From positions 1,178,001-1,242,000 of the forward strand of contig NZ_CP012266.1 of the NCBI RefSeq assembly GCF_001277235.1: 64,000 nt of DNA. Reading direction: 5' to 3'. Source of the DNA: Cronobacter dublinensis subsp. dublinensis LMG 23823 (GTDB lineage Bacteria; Pseudomonadota; Gammaproteobacteria; Enterobacterales; Enterobacteriaceae). Made by a program: the position numbers and the translations under genes. The notes under the pieces were generated by a model that saw only the letters and a list, made by a program, of their open reading frames with translations, was not told the origin of the DNA and searched no databases. Shown piece after piece: positions 56,486-63,895 of the stretch. Numbering within the stretch: position 1 is the stretch's first letter; each line of letters begins with the position of its first letter.

Positions 56486-57576
56486 AGCAGAGCGCGGTTA
56501 TCATTGGCGCGGGCATAAGCGGCCTTTATGCCGCCACGCTGCTTGAAAAAGCGGGTGTTGATTATGTGATCCTTGAGGCTCGTGACAGAACCGGCGGGCG
56601 CGTGCTGTCAGGCCTGGAACTGGCGGGCACCTCCGCTGGCATTCATGTAGATATGGGGGCAGCGTGGTTCTGGCCAGATATTCAACCGGGCTTCGCGCAA
56701 CTGATTGAGCGGCTTAACCTTCCGGTAATCGCGCATGGCCGCCCGGGTGACATGCTTTACGAACGCCAGCTGGATTCGCCCCCCGAACGCTACCCGGCAT
56801 TGGAGAGTTCCCCGGCGTCTTTCAGGCTGAAGGGAGGGATGCAGGCGCTGACGGCGGCACTTAAAAGTCAGATCCCGGCTGAGAAGATTAAAACCGGCCA
56901 TCAGGTGGTGGCGGTTTCCCGGGCTGGCAAGGAAGTGCAGGTCCATACCCGGTCCGAAAGCAGTAAAAAAGCCGTATTTTCCGGTGAGCATGTCTTCCTC
57001 GCTCTGCCTCCTGCTTTGGCAGCGAAAATAGAATTCATACCGGCGATGCCGGAACAGGTGCTGTCGAACTGGCGGAAAATCCCGACATGGATGGCTCCCC
57101 ATGCAAAATATGTCGCTGTATATAAAACAGACTTATTGCATGAGCGGCAGCTTTCAGGGAATGCAGGAAGCCGCGTAGGGCCAATGGTTGAGATCCACGA
57201 TGTATCCGAGCCAGATTCAGGCAAAACGGCGATTTTTGGTTTTATTGGCATACCGGCAAAATCAAGATGGACAGTCAGCGAAGCTGTTCTCAAAAGCCTT
57301 TGCCGGGAGCAGCTCGTACGCTTGTTTGGGCAGGATGCAGCAGAGCCCGAGGCTGAGTATTTAAAAGACTGGGCGGCCGATCCGTTTACTGCAACGGAAT
57401 TTGATCTCCTGCAGGAAGTCGGGCACGCAATGCCTGAGCAACTCCCCGCCAGAGGAGAGTGGTCTGGCGAGATGACAGGTATCGCCAGTGAATGGTCGCC
57501 GCAATTCTCGGGCTATCTGGCAGGCGCAATTGACTCAGCATTAACGGGCGTTCAGCGCTGGTTACAACAGAAATAA
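56482..57576 (+). CDS. FAD-dependent amine oxidase / oxidoreductase
   Basis: A 364-residue flavoprotein of the monoamine-oxidase class. The dinucleotide motif is VIIGAGISGLYAATLLEKAG at the N-terminus, followed by RTGGRVLSG and the MGAAWFWP stretch. The C-terminal FAD block is WSPQFSGYLAGAIDSA. It oxidises an amine or a related substrate and releases H2O2, which the neighbouring AhpD could remove. The start overlaps the cupin stop by four bases, which is why the longer in-frame start at 56350 is rejected. The substrate is unknown. Confidence 0.88.
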   Translation: MKQSAVIIGAGISGLYAATLLEKAGVDYVILEARDRTGGRVLSGLELAGTSAGIHVDMGAAWFWPDIQPGFAQLIERLNLPVIAHGRPGDMLYERQLDSPPERYPALESSPASFRLKGGMQALTAALKSQIPAEKIKTGHQVVAVSRAGKEVQVHTRSESSKKAVFSGEHVFLALPPALAAKIEFIPAMPEQVLSNWRKIPTWMAPHAKYVAVYKTDLLHERQLSGNAGSRVGPMVEIHDVSEPDSGKTAIFGFIGIPAKSRWTVSEAVLKSLCREQLVRLFGQDAAEPEAEYLKDWAADPFTATEFDLLQEVGHAMPEQLPARGEWSGEMTGIASEWSPQFSGYLAGAIDSALTGVQRWLQQK

Positions 57577-57758
57577 CCCCGTGAAAATGGTTTGTAGCCT
57601 TTCGAACCGGAGAGGGGTTATTAAAAAACATGAGTTTCCGGTTCGATAATACGTCTGTTATTGGAAACAGCTGGCTTCTGAAACGTCCGCTTCGGGCATC
57701 AGGCGGACTCTCGGAGACCCCCTGATAACATCGCGCGGGGTTAACCGGGGGGAAAATT

Positions 57759-57905
57759 CTAAAAGTAAGAATGCAGGCCGCGCGTACCTTCATAAATCCA
57801 CTCTTTTTTATTCTCAAGCACCGCAGTGAACAGAGCGACGTCAGCTTTTGCATCGCGTGCCAGCCGGAGGGCATCTGCTGATTTTACGCGGCGGTTGCGT
57901 ACCGG
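57759..57905 (-). pseudogene. Possible C-terminal remnant of a small protein
   Basis: On the minus strand a 48-codon frame without any ATG, GTG or TTG near its beginning reads as convincing protein: KSADALRLARDAKADVALFT, then VLENKKEWIYEGTRGLHSYF and a stop. It opens right after an in-frame TAG next to the ygaV operator. The amino-acid pattern (amphipathic helix then aromatic tail) suggests the tail of a decayed gene. I do not recognise the family, and chance cannot be excluded. Confidence 0.3.
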
Positions 57906-57907
57906 CT

Positions 57908-57949
57908 AATAGTTTAGTATTTTCTAAATTTAGGAAATACTAAACTATT
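57908..57949. promoter_or_regulatory. 42-base near-perfect palindrome, YgaV operator
   Basis: Arms AATAGTTTAGTATTT (57908-57922) and AAATACTAAACTATT (57935-57949) flank a central perfect palindrome CTAAATTTAG (57924-57933). Only the pair 57923/57934 is mismatched. It ends five bases before the ygaV ATG and so covers its promoter, the position expected for ArsR-type autorepression. Confidence 0.9.
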
Positions 57950-57954
57950 CTCAT

Positions 57955-58260
57955 ATGACCGATCTGAATTTGTTACAACAACAGGCGGATAACGCGGCCG
58001 CGCTACTGAAAACGCTGAGCCACCCGCAGCGCTTGTTGATTTTATGCATGTTGATCGACAAACCCGGTACCGAAGCGGGCGAGCTGTGCAAAATGAGCGG
58101 CCTCAGTGCCTCCGCCACGTCTCAGCATCTGGCCCGCATGAAAACCGAAGGGCTTATCGAAGGCGTGCGGGAGGCCCGGTTTATCCGCTATCACATTAAA
58201 AATGAGGCGGTCGTCGCCGTGGTGCATACGCTGAAAAATATTTTTTGTCCGGGAGAATAA
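57955..58260 (+). CDS. ygaV: Sulfide/persulfide-responsive ArsR-family regulator YgaV
   Basis: A 101-residue ArsR repressor close to E. coli YgaV (99 residues). The core LSASATSQHLARMKTEGLIE forms the recognition helix and wing entry. C31 (in LLILCML) and C98 (NIFCPGE) match the redox cysteine pair of the YgaV/BigR/SqrR group, which form a polysulfide bridge on exposure to reactive sulfur and release DNA. It is followed one base later by ygaP. Autoregulation through the upstream palindrome is very likely. Confidence 0.93.
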   Translation: MTDLNLLQQQADNAAALLKTLSHPQRLLILCMLIDKPGTEAGELCKMSGLSASATSQHLARMKTEGLIEGVREARFIRYHIKNEAVVAVVHTLKNIFCPGE

Positions 58261-58261
58261 T

Positions 58262-58795
58262 ATGCCGTCTGTTTTTATCACCCCTGCCGAAGCAAAGGCG
58301 CTTGTCGAGCGCGGTGCCATCCTGATGGATATCAGAGGCCATGACGAATGGCGACGCGAGCATATTTCCGGGGCTCGTGTGGTGTCGCCTGAAAATAGCT
58401 ATCCAGGTGGTTTTAACGACGCGCCGCTGCGCGAGACCGATACGGTCATTTTTCACTGCCAGAGCGGGATGCGCACCGAAAAAGCCAAAGACCCGCTTAT
58501 CGCCGCGGTCCGTCCGGCCAACGCGCTAATCATGCAGGGCGGGATTAACGCCTGGAAAGCTGCCGGTTACCCGGTTATCACCGATCGCCGCCAGCCATTA
58601 CCGCTGATGCGGCAGGTGCACATCGTCGCGGGCACACTGGCATTGAGCGGCACGCTTGCTGGCGCAACGCTTGCGACGGGTTTTTATATTATTCCGGGCG
58701 TTGTCGGGGCCGGGCTGCTGGTTGCCGGGGTGACGAGCTGGTGCGGTATGGCGAAATTACTGGCGGCGATGCCGTGGAATAAGCGCGCCGCGTAG
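58262..58795 (+). CDS. ygaP: Membrane-anchored rhodanese YgaP
   Basis: A 177-residue protein matching E. coli YgaP (174 residues). The rhodanese domain (residues 1 to about 105) has the catalytic C66 in VIFHCQSGMRTEKA, and two transmembrane helices follow (about 120 to 165), ending in the conserved WCGMAKLLAAMPWNKRAA. It transfers sulfane sulfur at the inner membrane, so with YgaV it forms a small reactive-sulfur defence operon. In E. coli the pair lies elsewhere in the chromosome. Confidence 0.95.
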   Translation: MPSVFITPAEAKALVERGAILMDIRGHDEWRREHISGARVVSPENSYPGGFNDAPLRETDTVIFHCQSGMRTEKAKDPLIAAVRPANALIMQGGINAWKAAGYPVITDRRQPLPLMRQVHIVAGTLALSGTLAGATLATGFYIIPGVVGAGLLVAGVTSWCGMAKLLAAMPWNKRAA

Positions 58796-58820
58796 GCGCA
58801 GTTGCGCGTAATACCTGAAA

Positions 58821-58849
58821 CAGAAAGTGAGGGCGCGCCCCACTTTCTG
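58821..58849. terminator. Bidirectional terminator between ygaP and the DUF1795 gene
   Basis: CAGAAAGTGAGGGCG pairs with CGCCCCACTTTCTG in a 14-bp stem with one bulge, 25 bases after ygaP and 19 bases after the convergent DUF1795 gene. Short T-containing tails occur on both sides. Confidence 0.75.
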
Positions 58850-58867
58850 TTATTGCTCAGGCGGGAA

Positions 58868-59353
58868 TTATTGCGCCAGCGCGGACGCGTTCGGATTCAC
58901 GCTGTTAATTATCTGCACGTAGTGTTTGCGCTGAAATTCCGTAAAGTCCGTTTCAGAATAGAGGGTGAAAATCAGGACTTCACGGCGCGTCGGGTTAGTG
59001 ACGATGTGATACGGCAGCTGAATAATGGTTTGCACCTGGCGGATGGTTTTCCCTTCCTGCAAATAGCGGTTCGCGATTTGCACTACGGGCAATTTTGACG
59101 GGCCAGTTTCATGGCGCAGCAATTTCCCTTCGAGCTGAAAGCCGGGCAGTTGATGGCGCAAAATCTCCATTTGCGATTCGCAAAATGCTTCTGGCGTCTG
59201 CTCTTCATCGAGCGTCGCGCGATTGATTATCACGTTATATTCCTGATTATCCGGATCGCGGAACATGAGAATATTCACACTTCTGTCGAGCACCGGCGCG
59301 GTGGTCAGAAACGTCCCCTCATAAAGTGAATAGTGCTGCACTTTATTACTCAT
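58868..59353 (-). CDS. DUF1795/DcrB-like protein (Eag-type T6SS chaperone family)
   Basis: A 161-residue soluble protein of the DUF1795 fold: YSLYEGTFLTTAPVLDRSVNIL, then NVIINRATLDEEQTPEAF and the C-terminal FTLYSETDFTEFQRKHYVQII. DUF1795 proteins next to type VI secretion genes (EagR/EagT6) are chaperones for the transmembrane segments of PAAR/Rhs effectors. Here no effector is adjacent in the window; the upstream neighbours are OmpA- and DotU-like. Its ATG overlaps the OmpA-like stop (ATGA). It is the last gene of the right-end operon. Confidence 0.85.
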   Translation of the reverse strand: MSNKVQHYSLYEGTFLTTAPVLDRSVNILMFRDPDNQEYNVIINRATLDEEQTPEAFCESQMEILRHQLPGFQLEGKLLRHETGPSKLPVVQIANRYLQEGKTIRQVQTIIQLPYHIVTNPTRREVLIFTLYSETDFTEFQRKHYVQIINSVNPNASALAQ

Positions 59354-60951
59354 TGTTGAATTTCCTTATTTTGGGCAGGGTCGACGGGTAAAGCGATGAC
59401 TTCAACCCGCCGGTTAAGCGCTTTACCGGTTTCAGTATCGTTGCCGGCGACTGGCATACTGTCGCCGAGACCGTAAATAGCGAATTGCGTAGCGGGCAGC
59501 GAGGCCTCTTTCATCAACCATTCGCGCACGGCGACAGCCCGCTCCAGTGAAAGCTGACGATTCACCTCGGTGCTGCCGGTGTTATCTGAATGCCCGATTA
59601 TCAGAAAATGTCGGGCGGGGTGCTGTCTGATGAGCGCCAGCAACGGCGCCAGCGCCGCCGGGCTATGCGCACGCAGGCGGGCGCTCCCGGAAGAAAAGAG
59701 CGATAAGGGCGCCTGCGAGCTGAAATAAGGCAGGTCCCGGTAACGTTCGATGACCGCCTGCGTCTCACGCGCCAGCCGGGCGCAGGGGGATAAGCCCCAG
59801 TTCGTCAGTTGCGGCGAGACGGCGCACCGTGCGAGCCGCTGATGCTGCGCCTCAATCGTGCTAAGCGTTGCGCGCTGTGCGTTCACGTTCCAGGGCTCGA
59901 CAGCCCTGAGGTTTTCGATAAGTGAGGTCGTCTGCCGGATCTGCGCGCGGGCATTCCAGAACGCGCTCAGTAACGAGGCCGCGAGCAGAATAAACGCCGC
60001 GCCGCTCAGAAGAAGGCCTACGGCGCGGGCCGTTTTTTGACGTACCGGTAAAAAGCGGGGCGCTTCCAGCGCTTCAGGAAGCGGCGGCAAAAGCAGGGCG
60101 GGAGAGAGCGGCGGTAGCACGCCATACTGAGTTTCAAGCCAGCGCGCCCACGCACCGTGTCGCGTGAAACCTTTGCCATCGTCAGCCACAACAATACCGC
60201 TCAGACGCAGCGCCGGGTGCGCCATAAACGACAGTAGCACGGCGTTAAGCGAAGTGGCCTCTGCCCAGCGCAACAGGCGTTGACCCATGATGCCTCGCTG
60301 GCGCGCGGTGATCTCTTGCGCCGTTTGCATGGCGGTAAAGGCGGCTTCCAGCGGTTCGAAAGGGTCTGGTGCCTGCGTGTCCGACCAGGGCGTGATAGCG
60401 GATAAACCGGCCCAGTATACTGCGTCGGTATTGCTGAGCCTCGCGTAAAACGTCACGCAGCACGGGAAGGCCTGTGGCCAGCAACAGGAGGCCATCGAAC
60501 GCTGCCAGGCATCCAGCTGTTCTGCGATTAACGTAGCCTCTTCATAGCCATCGGGTAGCAGCGGGAGCCACAAGCGGATATCGGCTTGCGGGTGCCTGAG
60601 TTGCACCGGCTTAAGGCGGGCCTGCAACTCTTCGGCCGTCGCTGCCAGCAACCAGAGGGTTTGCTGCTCTGCTCTCAATTCTGCGCCGATACCAGAGCGG
60701 GTAAACCAGTGTGCTGCAAACGGGCCGACAATAAATATCACCAGCTCGCGATTCGCGGCGGGAGGGGAAGAGGTCTGCTTACTGGCGCGTGCGACGCGCT
60801 GGCTGATAAAAAGCAGACCTGCTATCAGCGCCGCGCCCGCGCAGGCGTTATTCAGCGCGGCGTTGCCTGTTATCACCAGCGTGGCGCTAAACGCGGCTAA
60901 CGCGACAATACCCGTCAGCACGTGAACGATGCCTGAATACCCTAAACCCAT
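59350..60951 (-). CDS. OmpA-domain membrane protein of the type VI secretion (TagL/TssL-partner) kind
   Basis: A 533-residue inner-membrane protein. Two hydrophobic segments lie at the N-terminus (about 8 to 50) and one near 305 to 327; between them is a cytoplasmic domain of unknown fold (FIVGPFAAHWFTRSGIG). The periplasmic C-terminus is an OmpA/MotB peptidoglycan-binding domain (LIIGHSDNTGSTEVNRQLS, ERAVAVREW, YGLGDSMPVAGN, NRRVEVIAL). T6SS clusters of enterobacteria often encode such a protein beside DotU to anchor the membrane complex to the cell wall. Its ATG follows the DotU stop without a gap. Confidence 0.85.
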   Translation of the reverse strand: MGLGYSGIVHVLTGIVALAAFSATLVITGNAALNNACAGAALIAGLLFISQRVARASKQTSSPPAANRELVIFIVGPFAAHWFTRSGIGAELRAEQQTLWLLAATAEELQARLKPVQLRHPQADIRLWLPLLPDGYEEATLIAEQLDAWQRSMASCCWPQAFPCCVTFYARLSNTDAVYWAGLSAITPWSDTQAPDPFEPLEAAFTAMQTAQEITARQRGIMGQRLLRWAEATSLNAVLLSFMAHPALRLSGIVVADDGKGFTRHGAWARWLETQYGVLPPLSPALLLPPLPEALEAPRFLPVRQKTARAVGLLLSGAAFILLAASLLSAFWNARAQIRQTTSLIENLRAVEPWNVNAQRATLSTIEAQHQRLARCAVSPQLTNWGLSPCARLARETQAVIERYRDLPYFSSQAPLSLFSSGSARLRAHSPAALAPLLALIRQHPARHFLIIGHSDNTGSTEVNRQLSLERAVAVREWLMKEASLPATQFAIYGLGDSMPVAGNDTETGKALNRRVEVIALPVDPAQNKEIQQ

Positions 60952-61551
60952 TTAATACAGCCTGCTTAGCGTGTTCACGCACCAGAACCATAGCCCGGCC
61001 AGAGTGGTTATTAAGCCAATGCCCGTTACGGAAAGCATTTTTCTGCGGTGCTGATTGCCATTACAGGGCGGGGCCTGATTCTGCAGGACGCGGGTAATGT
61101 CGGGGGGTGCTGAAGACGCGCGGCCCTGCGTCCACAATGACTGTAAGGCGCTATCCTGCGGGAAAAGCGGGGACAGCAAGAACAGAAGCTGCTCTGCGTA
61201 AAGATGAAAGTGAAAATGCGTGTTCTGCAGCAGAGACGCCAGCGGCTCAGCAACGCCGGAAGAGGTCTCTTCATAACCATAATAATGGTGAGTCAGCGCA
61301 TGACCTTCCCAGCTTAGTTGTTGCCGGGCAAGCGTTGTACGGGCGCACGCATCAATACCTGCGCAGAGGATTTTACATAATCTGTCGACATCATCTTCCG
61401 GTGCGCCGGCGGTCAGAAGCGAATGACAGAGCTGATCCAGCGTATTTGTCAGCCTGAGTTTTAATCCGGAAAATGAAGGAATAATGCCGTCCATCGAGAG
61501 TAAAATGGCGGTGGCGATCATTTTTTCAAACAGCGCGTCGCACGTTACCAT
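60952..61551 (-). CDS. DotU/TssL-like membrane protein
   Basis: A 199-residue protein with the DotU pattern: a cytoplasmic helical domain with DRLCKILCAGIDACARTT (the LCxxLDE-like region) and HFHLYAEQLLFLLSPLF, then a single C-terminal transmembrane helix (about 173 to 195). DotU/TssL is an inner-membrane component of type VI secretion. The C-tail-anchored topology is right; the sequence is divergent. It overlaps the glycosyltransferase end by 7 bases and directly abuts the OmpA-like start. Confidence 0.75.
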   Translation of the reverse strand: MVTCDALFEKMIATAILLSMDGIIPSFSGLKLRLTNTLDQLCHSLLTAGAPEDDVDRLCKILCAGIDACARTTLARQQLSWEGHALTHHYYGYEETSSGVAEPLASLLQNTHFHFHLYAEQLLFLLSPLFPQDSALQSLWTQGRASSAPPDITRVLQNQAPPCNGNQHRRKMLSVTGIGLITTLAGLWFWCVNTLSRLY

Positions 61552-62897
61552 GGTTTCTGCACTACCTCGCCCCAGCCTTCGCTTTGACTAAACGGCGACA
61601 AACGTACGGATGCCGGTGCAACAGCGGAAGGAGAAGTAAATTCAACGATGATTTCCAGCTGATCTTCGATGAGCGTCACCTGTTTTTTTAGTGACTCGGG
61701 CGTCAGATCCTGTCGGTAAAGCAGCGTATTCGTCTCGTCATAAACGCCGAGGTGCCACCAGGCAATATCCGTACGCTGATAATCCAGTTCTGAAGCGGGG
61801 ATCTTCATTACTTTCCGGTAGGGATAAATAAACGCATTATCGTTCTGTGACGCGCCAGAATTATCCTCTGCGAAAAAGCTCACTTTATTTACGCCAGTCA
61901 CATCGGGATGAACGGCGCGCTCGCGGAAATTAACGCCGATCGCCTTCTCAAAAGAAGGAAAATCGCGCACAGTACCGAGCCCATATCGCCCCATCTCGCA
62001 GGGCTGCGCTTCAAGACCCAGCAACGTTCGCACACGCTGCTTAGCAATATTGTCGCGCTCCCACCATGCCATCTTAACGCTGCCGGTGGCCTTAGCCTCA
62101 TTGCTGTGATCGCCCCAGACTTTCGGGTGTTGTCGGCGGCCATAAAAATGCCAGAGCAATATTTTATGCGGGCAGTAAATATCGTATCCGCTGGTCCAGG
62201 CGCGTGCAGCCATGGCTATCTCTTCGCCCGCGAAAAAGATCTGCGGATCGTTCGGCACTTCCCTGACAAAGCTTCCCTGCGCAAAAATAAAACCGCCCGC
62301 CAGGTACCCGCAGCGTAGCGGGGATGCTGGCGTTACCGGGCGTGATGAAAGCATCACAATGCCTTGTGGCGTAAATTCCCGAAAGATAAGCCTGCTGATA
62401 TAGCGTTTTCTCTCTTCGGTATTATCGGGATCGTAGGGCGGGGGATAGGTGGATAAGACCGGTTTGGGGCTCATTGAGCGTAATTGTTCAACCGTATTAA
62501 TCATCTCCTCATCCCAGTGTTCAATAAAGCGACAATGGGAGTCGACCTGCAGGAAATAATCTTCGTCTTCGAAACGGGTTTCAGCCATATGGCGCGCCCA
62601 GCAGGCCCCCTGGCTCGTATAATAATGCAGGCTGATCACCTCAATAATCGCACCGGCGAAACTGAGTTTATACAAGGCGCCGCTCTCATGATCTTCAACA
62701 AACGCAACGGTAAAGCCCTGGTCAAGGAATGGTGTAATATCATTATTATCCTGCCAGCACACCGTAATATGGAGCCGCTGCGGGTTGGCTGCCATTTTTA
62801 GCATATCCTTGAGTGTCGGAATAAGCTCCGGGTCGCGGTAGCTGGCGATACTGACGAAGAGGGATGAAGGCGTGGTTCGGTTCATTGAGCAAGCCAT
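61545..62897 (-). CDS. GT60-type glycosyltransferase (GlcNAc-transferase family PF11397)
   Basis: A 450-residue protein of the family containing cytosolic hydroxyproline/Skp1 GlcNAc-transferases. N-terminal LFVSIASYRDPELIPTLKDM is characteristic, as is SQGACWARHMAETRFEDEDY followed by FLQVDSHCRF; the metal-binding DxH-type motif is D119-S-H121. A C-terminal domain of about 110 residues is extra. No signal peptide or transmembrane helix is seen, so it probably works in the cytoplasm. The start overlaps the adhesin stop (TAATG), so the genes are coupled. A bacterial role of this family is not established. Confidence 0.82.
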   Translation of the reverse strand: MACSMNRTTPSSLFVSIASYRDPELIPTLKDMLKMAANPQRLHITVCWQDNNDITPFLDQGFTVAFVEDHESGALYKLSFAGAIIEVISLHYYTSQGACWARHMAETRFEDEDYFLQVDSHCRFIEHWDEEMINTVEQLRSMSPKPVLSTYPPPYDPDNTEERKRYISRLIFREFTPQGIVMLSSRPVTPASPLRCGYLAGGFIFAQGSFVREVPNDPQIFFAGEEIAMAARAWTSGYDIYCPHKILLWHFYGRRQHPKVWGDHSNEAKATGSVKMAWWERDNIAKQRVRTLLGLEAQPCEMGRYGLGTVRDFPSFEKAIGVNFRERAVHPDVTGVNKVSFFAEDNSGASQNDNAFIYPYRKVMKIPASELDYQRTDIAWWHLGVYDETNTLLYRQDLTPESLKKQVTLIEDQLEIIVEFTSPSAVAPASVRLSPFSQSEGWGEVVQKPW

Positions 62898-63892
62898 TAT
62901 TTAACCTGAAGGATAATTTCAGCTTCCGCGGAAAAATCGCCGTTAGCCGGGTGAAGAACCCCGGCAGTCGGTTTGAGATTCGCTTTCCAGTGAAAGGCGG
63001 CAGGCGTGTTGGAAGTGACATTTGTCAGAAGTTCGCTGGTGCTGCCATCCAGGAGCATCTGTTGACCCTGACCATTTCTGATTTCGATGCCCATTCTGTC
63101 GCTGTTGCCCACCGCATCTTTTACCTGAATGTATTTTTTATCAGTAGATGGCGTGTTGGTTGAAATCGCTGCCGTTGCAGAATAGTTACCGTAGTCAGAC
63201 TGGCAGGTGATATCAAATGAAAGATCCTTTTCAATACCTCCCGCCGCCAGGTCAGCTGAGGTGACCAGACCAAAATCCACGATTTTATTATTATTGAACG
63301 TACAGGATGGCGTGCTGACGACGGTTATCTGTCCAATGTTAAGTTTCTGGGCATAATTGCTGAGGCTGTTCATTTCAACCCAGTCATAAGCAATATCACC
63401 GGGCGGTAAAACGATATCGCCATCGGGGTTTTTTAAGGAGAGGCGCTGTTGTGTTTTATACAGTTCAACACGGAAATAAGAGCCGGCGGAATAAATAAAT
63501 CGCCCGGTGGGCGTGGTAAAACTCATCGCGCCTTCGGAAGGAAAATCCCCGAAAGCGGCGGAGTTATTCCAGCGCAGTTTAATACCAATACCGGGGATGG
63601 ATGTGGGATAAAGTTTCGTGCTGGTATCCTGCGCGCCGAGATTATAAGGGCTTTTACCGTACGGCGTGCCTTTTAGACAGTTAATATACGAAATCTGTGT
63701 GCCCTGCACAGACGAATCGTAACTGAAAACCGGGACTGTCGTGCTGACCGGGGCATCCGCATCAATTTGAAAGCGTTGCGAAGGAATAGAGAGCGTGGTA
63801 GGCCCAACGCCGTCGCTCAGATCTGGCTCACAGGCTTGGGTTTGGGTTGCAGCGACGACGAGCAGCGCACCCATGAAAATAGGCGTTTTCAT
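62897..63892 (-). CDS. Two-domain fimbrial-type adhesin
   Basis: A 331-residue exported protein. The signal peptide MKTPIFMGALLVVAATQTQA is followed by a receptor-binding-like N-terminal domain. A C-terminal pilin domain starts near residue 205 (CTFNNNKIVDFG, KDLSFDITCQ) and ends FSAEAEIILQVK, the donor-strand-accepting immunoglobulin-like fold of type 1 fimbrial tips. No chaperone, usher or major pilin is visible in the window. The gene is transcribed with the glycosyltransferase. Its ATG is three bases past the stop of the preceding gene. Confidence 0.85.
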   Translation of the reverse strand: MKTPIFMGALLVVAATQTQACEPDLSDGVGPTTLSIPSQRFQIDADAPVSTTVPVFSYDSSVQGTQISYINCLKGTPYGKSPYNLGAQDTSTKLYPTSIPGIGIKLRWNNSAAFGDFPSEGAMSFTTPTGRFIYSAGSYFRVELYKTQQRLSLKNPDGDIVLPPGDIAYDWVEMNSLSNYAQKLNIGQITVVSTPSCTFNNNKIVDFGLVTSADLAAGGIEKDLSFDITCQSDYGNYSATAAISTNTPSTDKKYIQVKDAVGNSDRMGIEIRNGQGQQMLLDGSTSELLTNVTSNTPAAFHWKANLKPTAGVLHPANGDFSAEAEIILQVK

Positions 63893-63895
63893 GCT

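Larger units (their letters stand above)
57577..57954. other. Gap between amine oxidase and ygaV with a 10-bp inverted repeat
   Basis: TCGAACCGGA (57602-57611) and TCCGGTTCGA (57637-57646) are exact inverse copies, 25 bases apart, just after the amine oxidase stop; they may end transcription. Further on lies a possible gene remnant (57759-57905) and then the ygaV operator. Confidence 0.5.
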
